Of a DNA stretch of 64,000 nt, positions 44,776 to 53,394 are shown piece by piece; position 1 is the stretch's first letter; each line of letters begins with the position of its first letter. Position numbers and translations under genes: made by a program. Source of the DNA: an uncultured Desulfuromonas sp. (GTDB lineage Bacteria > Desulfobacterota > Desulfuromonadia > Desulfuromonadales > Desulfuromonadaceae); NCBI RefSeq assembly GCF_963678835.1, contig NZ_OY787469.1, positions 2,232,001 to 2,296,000 on the forward strand, given 5' to 3'. The notes below the pieces were generated by a model, which saw only the letters and a program-made list of their open reading frames with translations, did not search any database and was not told the DNA's origin.

Positions 44776-44864
44776 GGGCAAAGAGGTGGAGGGTGTGGGC
44801 AGGTGAATCGCGAGCGTTAAGCCACGCACCCTCTCTTTGCCCCAGACAAACTCACAATCTCCAT
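44776..44864 (-). promoter_or_regulatory. structured leader upstream of rsgA with short ORF
   Basis: An ATG at 44864 with AAAGGAG at 8-base spacing opens a 15-codon ORF (MEIVSLSGAKRGCVA, stop at 44817). The ORF overlaps the left arm of a long stem: GGGCAAAGAG pairs with CTCTTTGCCC (44778-44787 and 44833-44842) and AGGGTG with CACCCT. The arrangement recalls a leader peptide or an RNA switch. It may instead be a relic gene start. Confidence 0.4.
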
Positions 44865-44940
44865 GTCAATAACTCCTTTCTGTTGTTTTTCGTACGCTAA
44901 CAGGTGCGTATTTATTCGTCAAGCGGGATGAACTGTCATT

Positions 44941-45345
44941 TTAGCCGGGCAAGGTTTCGAACTTTGCAACGTCGTCCAGATCGTGATCCCAGTTGGCTTT
45001 GTCGGAAAGAAAAATGTGCGCTGTGGGGCGCATGGTCACATCACTGTCCAGGCTGCCGGCAGGAATCTGGATCAGCTTTTTATTGAGTTGGATGGGCAAA
45101 GCAGACCCGCAGATGGTGCAAAAACTTTTACTGTGGCGTGTTTCCGGCAGGGTGAAGGTGGTGATGTTTTGTTCCCCGCTAAGCCAGGTCAGTTTGGCTG
45201 ATGTGGAAAAGAGGTTGGCGGCATGGGCGGAACCCGTGTCTTTACGGCAGCGCTCACAATGGCAGAGAAAGAACGTTGTAAACGGGCCGGTTATTTCAAA
45301 AGTGACTTCACCGCACAGACATGATCCGGTGGTTTTGGTGTCCAT
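44941..45345 (-). CDS. GFA family protein (CENP-V/GFA zinc fold)
   Basis: The 134-aa cytosolic zinc protein of the glutathione-dependent formaldehyde-activating-enzyme fold has the three zinc-binding Cys groups in order: GSCLCGEVTF (residues 7-16), CHCERCRKDTGSA (about 28-40) and FCTICGSALP (about 75-84). Most members have no proven activity on formaldehyde. The start at 45345 follows AGGAGT. It lies 20 bp downstream of the hypothetical gene on the same strand and may be co-transcribed with it. Confidence 0.88.
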   Translation of the reverse strand: MDTKTTGSCLCGEVTFEITGPFTTFFLCHCERCRKDTGSAHAANLFSTSAKLTWLSGEQNITTFTLPETRHSKSFCTICGSALPIQLNKKLIQIPAGSLDSDVTMRPTAHIFLSDKANWDHDLDDVAKFETLPG

Positions 45346-45365
45346 TTTTGACTCCTGTTTTGTTG

Positions 45366-46139
45366 TCAGTCAGGGGACTGGAGCAGTGATTGAGCAATCA
45401 GAGTAATGGCCAGATCAAGGTGGCGCTCGGGATCAAAGGACGGACCCAACACCTGAGCAAGGCCGGGCCGGGTTTGCAGGCGATCATCCCAGAGTGCGTT
45501 TGTGCAGCGGCGGCGCAGTTCTGAGCAGATCCAGGTGAAATTGGCATCACGACTGAGCTGACGGTTTTCGCCGAGGGCGGAGTAATCGAGGTCGGCTTGT
45601 CGCAGCACCAGCGGTGGCTGTCCGGTGGTGTAGAGATGACAGAATGGCTCGCGGTCCTGATTGGCCGTTGCGGTGACGGTTTTGACTTTTTTGCGCATCA
45701 TCAGTCCACCGGTGGCCACGGCCCGACCCAGAGCAAACTTTTTCTTCGTCGTGCTTTCAATTTCAATGGTGCTGATGATACCGGCACCGCGCAGCAGCAG
45801 GTTGATTTTACCATAGGGCAGGCTGATCTGTTGCTCCGCCTGGGTGACAACGTGCAGCGCCTCCGGGGTGAATTGCACCTGACTGACCAGAAGGCGGTTC
45901 CGGTCGGTTTCCATCTGCTCGGAGTCGATCAGCACAGGGGTAAAACCGCCAGCCTGCAATTTGATGGCGCAATCGTGCGCCTGATCGGCTGCAGCGAAAC
46001 TGGTGACAATCGCGGGGCCGCCGCCGGGTGTTGTGACACGCGGACGCGCTTCATAGGGGGTGATGCCGAGGACACAAGCAAGAGAACGAGCCAGTTCTTC
46101 GCCACTGCCTTCAACGTGATGGATGGCAACAATGTACAT
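45366..46139 (-). CDS. hypothetical protein (257 aa)
   Basis: This cytosolic protein of unknown family begins MYIVAIHHVEGSGEELARSL. Residues 1-75 look like a small alpha/beta domain (LGITPYEARPRV, GPAIVTSFAAADQA). A beta-rich middle part follows (QVQFTPEALHVVTQAEQQI, ISTIEIESTTKKKFALGRAV), then a helical C-terminus (ERHLDLAITLIAQSLLQS). The ATG at 46139 was preferred because the in-frame extension to 46184 has no ribosome binding site, although AGGGAA at 46139 is also weak. It is upstream of and close to the GFA gene. Confidence 0.65.
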   Translation of the reverse strand: MYIVAIHHVEGSGEELARSLACVLGITPYEARPRVTTPGGGPAIVTSFAAADQAHDCAIKLQAGGFTPVLIDSEQMETDRNRLLVSQVQFTPEALHVVTQAEQQISLPYGKINLLLRGAGIISTIEIESTTKKKFALGRAVATGGLMMRKKVKTVTATANQDREPFCHLYTTGQPPLVLRQADLDYSALGENRQLSRDANFTWICSELRRRCTNALWDDRLQTRPGLAQVLGPSFDPERHLDLAITLIAQSLLQSPD

Positions 46140-46237
46140 GGGTCGTGGTTCCCTTTTATTTGGCGGGAGATGGTGAGGGTTCATGTGCTCTTAGTTTACA
46201 CCGATTTCGAAAAAAATGGGAACCGTCACGTGATGAC

Positions 46238-46395
46238 TAACAGGATGTTGAAAAAGTCCCATCCGGGGCCTTTTCAATGACGCAAGACGAAAATGCGATT
46301 TCTGTCTTGCTTACAAAATCAAGGATTTGAAAACCTGTCCTTGATTTTGGTTGCCCATCCATGGGCTCCACAGGCTGTTTTTCAACAGCCTGCTA
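46238..46395 (+). repeat. M element, copy M7, full length
   Basis: It runs from TAACAGGATGTTGAAAAAG to TTTTTCAACAGCCTGCTA, with TA at both ends. Its last three bases are the stop codon of the convergent 241-aa gene. Confidence 0.9.
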
Positions 46396-47118
46396 AATTT
46401 CGATATTGATCTGTTTGTCGGCGTACAGCGCAAAAGAGGTGTCACCTCGTTGGAACACAAAGGCCCGACGACCGCTGTCGTCGATTTCGATCACACCCGT
46501 CGCAATCAAAAGGCTTATCTCGAAGCTTTCTTGAAGTTTAATCTTGTTCGATCCGTTCTCTTTGTGACTGACGGTCAGCAGTAAATTGTTATGACTGGCC
46601 ATGAGACGCCCTTTCTGACAGCGTTCAAGCAAAGCGAGACACGATAAGTCGATAAGCGGGATTGTGATGCCGGTCACCGTTAAACTGAGGGCCTTTAATC
46701 CGGGGCTCAGGTTGACATACAGCAGGTGGTCCAGTTGTGCGGTCGCTGTGGTCGGTGTCAATTGAAAGTGGGCCGAATGCTCTAAAACGATCCGAACTAT
46801 CTCTGTGGCGGCTGCTGGTGTGAGTTCGAGGCCCGTGAGAAGGTCCGCCAGGTCGTTTTGAATTCTTTCCACTGCGAGCCGGCGGATCTCGTGGTCGGCA
46901 CTTGGGTAGTCGAGACGCGAGAAACTGTGATCTTTTTTCAGTGTGCTTACCAGCTTGCGCAGGGCAATAAAGCGTCGTTCCGTACGTTTCAAGTCGTTCC
47001 TCTTTTTTCGCTCGTTCTCCACACGCTCTTCGACTGTTTGATATCTGTCGGCAAGACGTTGATACTCAATAATCGGTTCTACCCATTTAGGCGTATGTGA
47101 CTCAATACGTTTCGCCAT
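46393..47118 (-). CDS. hypothetical coiled-coil protein (241 aa)
   Basis: The protein starts MAKRIESHTPKWVEPIIEYQ. Residues 20-60 are a charged coiled coil (QTVEERVENERKKRNDLKRT). The rest is mixed alpha/beta with a final DSGRRAFVFQRGDTSFALYA. No family was recognised. There is no signal peptide. The stop codon TAG (46393-46395) is provided by the edge of the M7 element, so the original C-terminus may have been longer or ended there. Downstream of the PEP-CTERM gene in orientation but separated by a terminator. Confidence 0.65.
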   Translation of the reverse strand: MAKRIESHTPKWVEPIIEYQRLADRYQTVEERVENERKKRNDLKRTERRFIALRKLVSTLKKDHSFSRLDYPSADHEIRRLAVERIQNDLADLLTGLELTPAAATEIVRIVLEHSAHFQLTPTTATAQLDHLLYVNLSPGLKALSLTVTGITIPLIDLSCLALLERCQKGRLMASHNNLLLTVSHKENGSNKIKLQESFEISLLIATGVIEIDDSGRRAFVFQRGDTSFALYADKQINIEI

Positions 47119-47264
47119 GACGGACTCCGGCTGAAAAATGCCATCTCCCTGTTGTTGAAAAAAGTACTATTCTTCGTTTTATCGGCAGGTTATGGGAGAA
47201 TCTTTAATCTTGATTGGCTAATACTCATGGTGGGGTGGAGTGGTGATGTTCCTGAATCTGAAAT

Positions 47265-47290
47265 AAGCGGAGCCTGGGTCGGCTCCGCTT
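47265..47290 (-). terminator. terminator of the PEP-CTERM gene
   Basis: AAGCGGAGCC (47265-47274) pairs with GGCTCCGCTT (47281-47290). It lies 30 bp past the gene end and upstream of the 241-aa gene. Confidence 0.8.
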
Positions 47291-47319
47291 TTAGGTGTGT
47301 GTTGAAAAAAATTACAATT

Positions 47320-47940
47320 TTAACTTTTTATGTGTTTGCGACTGTAACAGATGAGACAGAACAGGCCGCCACACAACAGAAGAAGGGTTGAGGGCTCGGG
47401 AACAGGTGCCGGCGCGACTTCGGTGCCGAATATCTGAATTTCTCCCACTGAATAATTATAGTCGGAAGGGGTAACGCCGGTCAGTCGCAACGTCTGAGTT
47501 TCAAATGCGGCGAAATCGATCTGAGAGATATATTCCCTTTCCCCGTCTTTTGTACTCATGGTGTCCATGCCGCTGCCGACCTCACCCATTGTGCTGGCGA
47601 TTGTAAAGGCATTTGTCCATGTTGAACCACTGCCAAGGTAATCAAGGGTGTAGCCATCATTGTTGTCGACTGAAATGACGACGTCAGTGATACGGAACGT
47701 CCCTCCAAGGTCAATATCAAGGTAGGGTACATTTGTCTGGCCAGGTGACCACCACACGGTGTTGGTTTTCCAGTTTCCCCACTCCAAAGGAAAGGAACCA
47801 TCGGTCAGATAAGTGAGATCACCATTGAAGGGCGAAGGACCTGATGCGGTAATTGTTAACGAGTTGATGAGATAGGCATTTGCTCCAGAAGTGATTGCAC
47901 ATAACACGAAAACAGATAAGCCCAAAACCAGTTTTTTCAT
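47320..47940 (-). CDS. PEP-CTERM sorting-domain exported protein
   Basis: The 206-aa protein has a signal peptide (MKKLVLGLSVFVLCAITSGANA) and a discoidin-like beta-sandwich middle (GGTFRITDVVISVDNNDGY, FETQTLRLTGVTPS). The classic C-terminal PEP-CTERM anchor is PVPEPSTLLLLCGGLFCLI, followed by a basic YSRKHIK. Such proteins are processed by exosortase at the VPEP site and are usually found in exopolysaccharide-producing cells. No exosortase lies in the window. GGAGG precedes the ATG. Role unknown, probably extracellular. Confidence 0.9.
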   Translation of the reverse strand: MKKLVLGLSVFVLCAITSGANAYLINSLTITASGPSPFNGDLTYLTDGSFPLEWGNWKTNTVWWSPGQTNVPYLDIDLGGTFRITDVVISVDNNDGYTLDYLGSGSTWTNAFTIASTMGEVGSGMDTMSTKDGEREYISQIDFAAFETQTLRLTGVTPSDYNYSVGEIQIFGTEVAPAPVPEPSTLLLLCGGLFCLICYSRKHIKS

Positions 47941-48163
47941 TGCTCCCCTCCATACCTAAAGAATTCATATCCATTGTTTCTATGTTGAGCACTAAATATT
48001 TGCAATAAAACATATGCAATAAATATGCCTGAGACATAACTGGCTTGTATGATAGGTTTTTTTGCGGGGCTGGCCGCAGAATGTTGTTGGGTGTAAAGAG
48101 AGCCGACAGGCTTATGGGCTGGTCTTAAGCGCCTTTTGCGGCACGATTTTTTTATCAACAGTG

Positions 48164-48706
48164 TTACACGCCATCGGGAAGCTTCGATCGCATCATCTCG
48201 CGGCGATCCAGCTGATGACCATCGACGATAAACGTGCCATCGCCTTTGGCGTGCAGGGTGCGTGTTTCTTGCCGTTCTTTATCGAACCAGGCTTCGAGCC
48301 CTTCGAGGACGACAATATGCTGCTCGGGCATGATCTCAGTGACCCGGCACTCGATATTGGCCAGGCACTCTTTGATCAAAGGCGCTTTGATATGCTCTGC
48401 CGGTAGAGGAGTGAGGCCGAATGCGGCAAACTTATCCGTGGTGCTGCCAGAGCAGGTGCCGACACCGACAACCTGATCAAGAAGGTCGATTGTCGGAATA
48501 GAAAGGACGCACTCTTTAGTTTGGGTCAGGGCGGTGTACGAATAGTTCCAGGGGCCGGTGGTGAGGGCAAAACTGGGGGTGAAATCCATGACCATCGTCC
48601 AGGAGATGGTCATGATGTTGCTCTTATGGCCATCGTGGGTGGTGACCAGGATGACAGGGCCGGGTTCGAGCAGGGTAAACGCGGTATGGAGGTCCATCTT
48701 TTCCAT
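48164..48706 (-). CDS. flavin reductase family protein
   Basis: The 180-aa FMN-binding split-barrel protein contains PGPVILVTTHDGHKSNIMTI, the flavin_reduct signature near residue 15, SWTMVMDFTPSFALTTGPWN and ECVLSIPTIDLLDQVVGVGT. The family reduces flavin with NAD(P)H or binds FMN as a redox centre. The start at 48706 follows AAAAGGTG. An in-frame GTG at 48715 adds three residues. It is monocistronic. Confidence 0.88.
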   Translation of the reverse strand: MEKMDLHTAFTLLEPGPVILVTTHDGHKSNIMTISWTMVMDFTPSFALTTGPWNYSYTALTQTKECVLSIPTIDLLDQVVGVGTCSGSTTDKFAAFGLTPLPAEHIKAPLIKECLANIECRVTEIMPEQHIVVLEGLEAWFDKERQETRTLHAKGDGTFIVDGHQLDRREMMRSKLPDGV

Positions 48707-48858
48707 GAGTCGCACCTTTTGGGATTGGTCGCTTTTAGACAGTATAGCTTGCCCGCACCGGATTGCCTAGAGTTGAATCCGGTGCGGGACAACGGTGAGT
48801 GCTCTGATAAAGCACTCGTACTTCAGCCCACTCAATTTTATCATCGCAAAGAGCATTT

Positions 48859-48938
48859 GTCGGAGCGAATTTATTCGCGAAGTGTTCTGGTCATTGATCC
48901 TTATCATGATAGGAATTCGCGGCTGAAGCCGATCCTAC
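48859..48938. repeat. paired REP (BIME) element, copy R4
   Basis: It runs from GTCGGAGCGAATTTATTCGC to GAAGCCGATCCTAC, with the shared flanks TTTTATCATCG and GACAATTTCAAT. It ends 29 bp from the btuB stop. Confidence 0.85.
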
Positions 48939-48967
48939 AAGAGACAATTTCAATGATGCTGACGTAC

Positions 48968-50854
48968 TTAGTAGCGGATTTCGTAGCCTGCTTTGATCAG
49001 GCGTCCCAGCCCATAGTATTCCGATGTGGTGGAGCCTCCGGTAACAACCTCTTCATCGAACAGGTTGTCGACGCTGAAGGTGAGGGCACCCACCGGTAGT
49101 TGATACCGGCTGTACAGGTTTACGGTGATTTCACTTTCCAAGTCGTCTTCGCGGTCATTAAGATTGATGAGATCGACATTGAATGTGAACAGACGGCCCA
49201 GGTACTTCATGCCAAAGGCGGTCTGGACCCGTGGCCCTACCTGGGTCAGGATACCGTCGCTATCGTCGGCTTTTGGGTTGGCGACAAAGCCGCGCGCTGA
49301 AAAGGACAGATTTTTCCAGACACCTTGTCCCTGATGAAAGGGAGCGAAGACCAGTTTCCATTCGAAGCCTTGGTTTTCGTAATCACCGGCATTGTAATAG
49401 CTGTTCATCCCATCAGCGCGTTCGTAGGAGATGATTTTGTCTTCGAACTTCATCAGGAACACTGCCACACGCAGATGGATGGCAGGGTGGTCGTATTTCA
49501 TCCCGGCTTCATACGTCCAGCCTTCTTCAGGTTCCAGGTCGGGGTTGCCGACGCGGGTTGCCGTGGAATAATACTGATCATTGAAACTGGGGGCGCGAAA
49601 TGCTTTACCGGCATTGGCAAACAGGTGTAAAGCCGATGTTACCTCGAAGTTGAGTCCGGCACTGGGCAGAAACCGACTGTAGTTGCGGGCACCATCGTAG
49701 CCATTAATCCATTGTTCCCGCGCTCCGGCACTGACGAGCAGGCGCTCAAAGAAAGGGCGCTTTACCTGCCAGAACAGAGCACTGTCATCACGGGCGTGGC
49801 GACCGTAGGAGTAGTCGTAATCGGCCACCCGGCGGGTGATGTCTGCACCGATGGTTTGTTTCAGGCTGAAGGCGTTAAAACGGTAGTCACCACTGAGACC
49901 GTAGTTGTAATTGCGGCGCTTTTCTTCCGGGGCACTGGGTGATGTTTGGTTTTTGGTCAGCTCATCAAAGGAATAGAACCCTTTGACGGTAACATTGTCT
50001 GCCTCGTAGCGGATGTCGGCAAAGTGTTTTTCCTGATCTTGATCATAGAAAATCGGCTCCTTGCTCGGACTGTCATAGCGTTTAACAAAGCCGGTTTCAA
50101 TGGTTGTTACCAAGTAGTCGATGGTCCAGTGCTCTGCCGGACGGTAATTGAGGCTGGCCGAGAGCTGATCGGTGGCCTGCATGTCATAGCGGTAGGGACT
50201 CTTGGCTGAAAATTTACGATAGATGGTATCGATGCCGTCAAGGCGCTGATAGCGGGCTCCGAGGTTGAGTTTTTCGCTGGTCAGACCGACGCTGTGATTC
50301 TGATAACCGAGTTCGCCTAATTCGACGCTGGCGTAGGGGGAACATTGCTGGCCGGGTTGGCGGGTGATGATGTTGATGACACCGGTCATGGCATCGGCAC
50401 CGTACAGGGTCGATGCGGCTCCGCTGAGGATTTCAACCCGCTCGATCTGATCAAGGCCGATGGCGTTGAGGTCGTAACTGCCTCCTGAGGCGCTTTGAAT
50501 CGGTACGCCGTTGATTAAAACCAGCTCGCCATCTTCCAAACCGCGGATGCTGACTTCGCTTTTCATACCCATGCGACTGACTCCGAGTGGCGCCAACGAT
50601 TTGTACGATAGCGTGCCACTGCGCTTGAGGGCATCAATGACGTTGTTCCCACCGGATTCTTCCAACTGCTCTGCCGTCAGCACCGTGACAAAGCGGGCAC
50701 TTTTCTGTTCGTTGACCGGATAACGGTCAGCAGTGACAATGATCTGACCGAGATCATACTCCTGGGCTGTTTCTTCGGCCCACACGCTGCCGGTCCCGGC
50801 CATGATGACGCACAGCAGGGCAGCCATCAGGAAATTCCATTGCATTGTTTTCAT
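48968..50854 (-). CDS. btuB: TonB-dependent vitamin B12 (cobalamin) receptor
   Basis: The 628-aa outer-membrane receptor has a signal peptide (MKTMQWNFLMAALLCVIMAG), TonB box-like YDLGQIIVTADRY, a plug domain (NVIDALKRSGTLSYKS, EVSIRGLEDGELVLINGVPI, SGAASTLYGADAMTGVINII) and a 22-strand barrel with terminal strand LGRLIKAGYEIRY. The substrate is assigned from the cobalamin riboswitch upstream of the ATG at 50854. That start has GGAGGAG 9 bases upstream; the ORF upstream runs through the riboswitch leader. Other cobinamide or metal complexes remain possible. Confidence 0.9.
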   Translation of the reverse strand: MKTMQWNFLMAALLCVIMAGTGSVWAEETAQEYDLGQIIVTADRYPVNEQKSARFVTVLTAEQLEESGGNNVIDALKRSGTLSYKSLAPLGVSRMGMKSEVSIRGLEDGELVLINGVPIQSASGGSYDLNAIGLDQIERVEILSGAASTLYGADAMTGVINIITRQPGQQCSPYASVELGELGYQNHSVGLTSEKLNLGARYQRLDGIDTIYRKFSAKSPYRYDMQATDQLSASLNYRPAEHWTIDYLVTTIETGFVKRYDSPSKEPIFYDQDQEKHFADIRYEADNVTVKGFYSFDELTKNQTSPSAPEEKRRNYNYGLSGDYRFNAFSLKQTIGADITRRVADYDYSYGRHARDDSALFWQVKRPFFERLLVSAGAREQWINGYDGARNYSRFLPSAGLNFEVTSALHLFANAGKAFRAPSFNDQYYSTATRVGNPDLEPEEGWTYEAGMKYDHPAIHLRVAVFLMKFEDKIISYERADGMNSYYNAGDYENQGFEWKLVFAPFHQGQGVWKNLSFSARGFVANPKADDSDGILTQVGPRVQTAFGMKYLGRLFTFNVDLINLNDREDDLESEITVNLYSRYQLPVGALTFSVDNLFDEEVVTGGSTTSEYYGLGRLIKAGYEIRY

Positions 50855-50994
50855 GGGGTACGCTCCTCCCAAAATCTTCCTGGGGTCCGGGCGTAAAAAA
50901 TCCCAGACCGAATACACATCGACCTGGGATATCCCTTTTCTATCCACAAGACATTCAATACGTCTCCCTGCCTTAGGAGCACGCATTACCAAAT

Positions 50995-51165
50995 TTCAGA
51001 CAGGTCTTCTGACTTCCGGATCATCCTACCGGCCACGTCTTCCCACCGAATCTCGGCAGTGACATCAAGCGGCTTTCGTCCTCGGTTACAGCGGCGGGCC
51101 CGTCCCTGAATTACACAGGGTTCCCTATTAAGCTCGTGTGAGCATCTGAAATCGTTTGTTGTCGA
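50995..51165 (-). promoter_or_regulatory. cobalamin riboswitch upstream of btuB
   Basis: The minus strand reads, in order, GGGAACCCTGTGTAATTCAG, GACGGGCCCGCCGCTGTAAC (the B12 box region), ACTGCCGAGATTCGGTGGGA and GGAAGTCAGAAGACCTGTC. This order is diagnostic for the class I cobalamin riboswitch. It ends about 140 bp before the btuB start. B12 binding would lower receptor expression. Confidence 0.95.
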
Positions 51166-51571
51166 TTCATCAGACAATAATGACTCATGGACCGAATTTT
51201 GTGATTGTGTCTATCAGGCACGCCTATAGATGTCAATAGTTTGTGTGCGGCAATATCAATAGCCCTGAATTGTTCCGCTTGCGGGGGAGAATATTTTTTA
51301 TCCAGAAAACAAAAATGATCCACAACTGTTTAGAATCTTTAATCGTCGGTAATTTACGTAACGCTGTTGTTTGCGTTGAATTTGAAGAGAGAGTGGTTGA
51401 GCGTTACCTTGCATGGCAACGCTTTTTTGTCGATCTTTTTCAGCTTAAAATAATTTTACAAGACAAACAAATCCATAAGAGATATAAAAAACTAGATATT
51501 TAAATTGTTCGTTTTTTGTTTGCCTGTTGGGATTTTCCTTTCCCTCGATTCGGCTATGCACGCATGAGGGA

Positions 51572-51600
51572 GCCGCGTAAACACACCGCTTTTACGCGGC
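51572..51600. terminator. hairpin downstream of 51.5 kb
   Basis: GCCGCGTAAA (51572-51581) pairs with TTTACGCGGC (51591-51600). No confident gene lies between 51180 and 51950. A 62-codon ORF at 51315 lacks a close ribosome binding site. Confidence 0.4.
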
Positions 51601-51703
51601 AGATGATACCGATGGCAAAACGTTTTTCATAAGGCGTAACGTTTTGTTCGTGAAAAGCAATAGTACCCGAACACACTTAATTTTGTCATCGGAGTGATCC
51701 CCT

Positions 51704-51784
51704 GTAGGAGCGAATTTATTCGCGAATTGTTCTGGTCATTGATCCTAATCAATGATGGGAATTTTCGGCTGAAGCCACTCCTAC
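51704..51784. repeat. paired REP (BIME) element, copy R5
   Basis: It runs from GTAGGAGCGAATTTATTCGC to GGCTGAAGCCACTCCTAC, with one base inserted in the spacer. The flank AATTTTGTCATCGGAGTG is conserved. Confidence 0.85.
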
Positions 51785-52010
51785 AAGATACAATTTCAAA
51801 TATGCTGACGTAATAGGGCGATATCGGACGGCTCCGCATAGGCACAGCCCAGAGTCTGTCTGAGCCTTTTTTGTATGTTGGTCGGTGTTATCTTTTAAGT
51901 ATTAGGTATTGACATGGTTTGCTGCAACGCAATAAGATAAACCTATCAAACTCATGAATTACTTTTTTTGTCTAAGGGAACGTGTCGGGGGTACCCGCGG
52001 AGGAAATATG

Positions 52011-52382
52011 ATGACTGAGAACGAAATGAACCTTGAACGTGGCCGGCAGGAAATTCAGCGAAGAAAAAGGCTGCTCGTTGCCTCAATTTTTCTTTTGATT
52101 CCGTATTGTGTTTTAATTGTCGTACCGGTTGGTCATTTTTTAAATGGTTGGCTGTCGGTTTTTTATACGGGGTTATTTCTGTTTTGCCTGGATCGGCTTA
52201 ACAAGAACTTCACGAAATTACCTTGTCCCAATTGTGGCAATGCTATTTTGACGCCCATGTTGAAACCGGCCGTTGGTGAAAATCAGTGCGTTCACTGTGG
52301 TTTTGATCTCAGACCAACAGCTCAAGCGCCGCGTGGACTGTCGTTTTCTCCTATCATTTACAAGCCCGGCAATGGCAAATAA
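52011..52382 (+). CDS. small membrane protein with zinc ribbon (123 aa)
   Basis: A charged N-terminus (MTENEMNLERGRQEIQRRKR) precedes two membrane helices (LLVASIFLLIPYCVLIVV and LSVFYTGLFLFCL) and a cytosolic zinc ribbon (CPNCGN, then CVHCGF). GGAGGA lies 7 bases before the ATG at 52011; an adjacent ATG at 52008 is possible. No family was assigned. The gene ends just before the second cobalamin riboswitch. Confidence 0.75.
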   Translation: MTENEMNLERGRQEIQRRKRLLVASIFLLIPYCVLIVVPVGHFLNGWLSVFYTGLFLFCLDRLNKNFTKLPCPNCGNAILTPMLKPAVGENQCVHCGFDLRPTAQAPRGLSFSPIIYKPGNGK

Positions 52383-52464
52383 TTTGTCTTAAACGCATCC
52401 TGCGTGAAGGGATGTCGGATTCCTTGTGATAATTTTCTTGAAAAACACCGGCGATTGTTTTCTA

Positions 52465-52605
52465 CTCCCTGCAGGGTTTTATCCCAAAAACGGCTTGTGA
52501 CTTAAGGAAGACGGTGCAAATCCGTCGCGGACCCGCCACTGTAAGGAAAGCTCACTTTTCCAAGTCAGATACTTATGTCACCGGCTATAACTGGCTGCAC
52601 CTCGC
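52465..52605 (+). promoter_or_regulatory. cobalamin riboswitch without a transporter gene behind it
   Basis: It contains GGTGCAAATCC, then CGCGGACCCGCCACTGTAAG, a short hairpin GGAAA-GCTCACT-TTTCC and AAGTCAGATAC, the conserved core and B12 box of a shortened cobalamin riboswitch. The next gene on this strand is an XRE-cupin regulator 180 bp downstream. The intervening 52605-52788 region has no ORF on the plus strand. Confidence 0.85.
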
Positions 52606-52788
52606 GGATACGGGTTCTCAGACAGGGAATAGCACCACACGCTAGACTGATTTTGCAGCTTTGTGATGAACGCTGCGTAAGCCGTATTCGTGTGTTTGTG
52701 ACACATCTTTCCTCTCATCTGAAACCACACCGACAAGAGTTGTCGCAGCTTTAATTGTTTTGTGGGCCGGAGCATTGTGAGGGACAGC

Positions 52789-53319
52789 ATGAGCTATGAT
52801 ATAGGAACAAAAGTCAGAGAACTTCGAAAAAACAGGGGCGTCACCTTACAGTATGTTGCCAATCAGACTGGCTTCTCTGCCGCTCTGATTTCCCAGATTG
52901 AAAACAACAACATTACCCCACCTATTGCCACCCTGGCACGCCTGTCCAAGTTTTTCGACGTCAAGATCGGTTATTTCTTTGAAGATGAAGCCCTTGCTCG
53001 CTACGAGGTGGTACGGGCCGATAAAGGCTATACCACCAATAATCCCCATTTCATCTACAAGTCGCTGGTTGGTGGCAGATTAAACAAACACTTAAAGGCC
53101 TTTTCCATCACCCTTTCACCGCAAGATTATCATTATCGCCTGCCGGATAATGGTCGCGATAAATTTCTGTTTGTTAAAACTGCCAGTCTGACCGTGGAGG
53201 TTGTTGGCGAAAACATTGAGTTGGACTGCGGTGATTCAATCTATCTCGATGCGACAGCAACCTGTCAGGTGTGGACCGCTGAAGAGTCGGCGCAATTTGT
53301 TGTGGTGCTCTGCCTGTAA
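52789..53319 (+). CDS. XRE-family regulator with cupin domain
   Basis: This 176-aa DNA-binding regulator has an N-terminal helix-turn-helix (VRELRKNRGVTLQYVANQTG, then ALISQIENNNITPPIATL, residues 8-60) and a C-terminal small beta-barrel cupin (residues about 95-176, DKFLFVKTASLTVEVVGENI, GDSIYLDATATCQVW). Such proteins bind small metabolites. AGGGA precedes the ATG at 52789. An in-frame start at 52762 lacks support. It lies behind a cobalamin riboswitch, so B12 may control it. Confidence 0.88.
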   Translation: MSYDIGTKVRELRKNRGVTLQYVANQTGFSAALISQIENNNITPPIATLARLSKFFDVKIGYFFEDEALARYEVVRADKGYTTNNPHFIYKSLVGGRLNKHLKAFSITLSPQDYHYRLPDNGRDKFLFVKTASLTVEVVGENIELDCGDSIYLDATATCQVWTAEESAQFVVVLCL

Positions 53320-53394
53320 CGGACCACAGTGTTGCTTATGAGTGATGTCGGACGCAGAAGGTAAGATCCGCAAGATTTTTTCTCCCTTTTGTCC

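Noticed and set aside
51315..51503. 62-codon ORF starting MIHNCLESLIVGN
   Set aside because: Protein-like, but the only GGAG is about 25 bases upstream and the region is the divergent btuB promoter; too weak to call.
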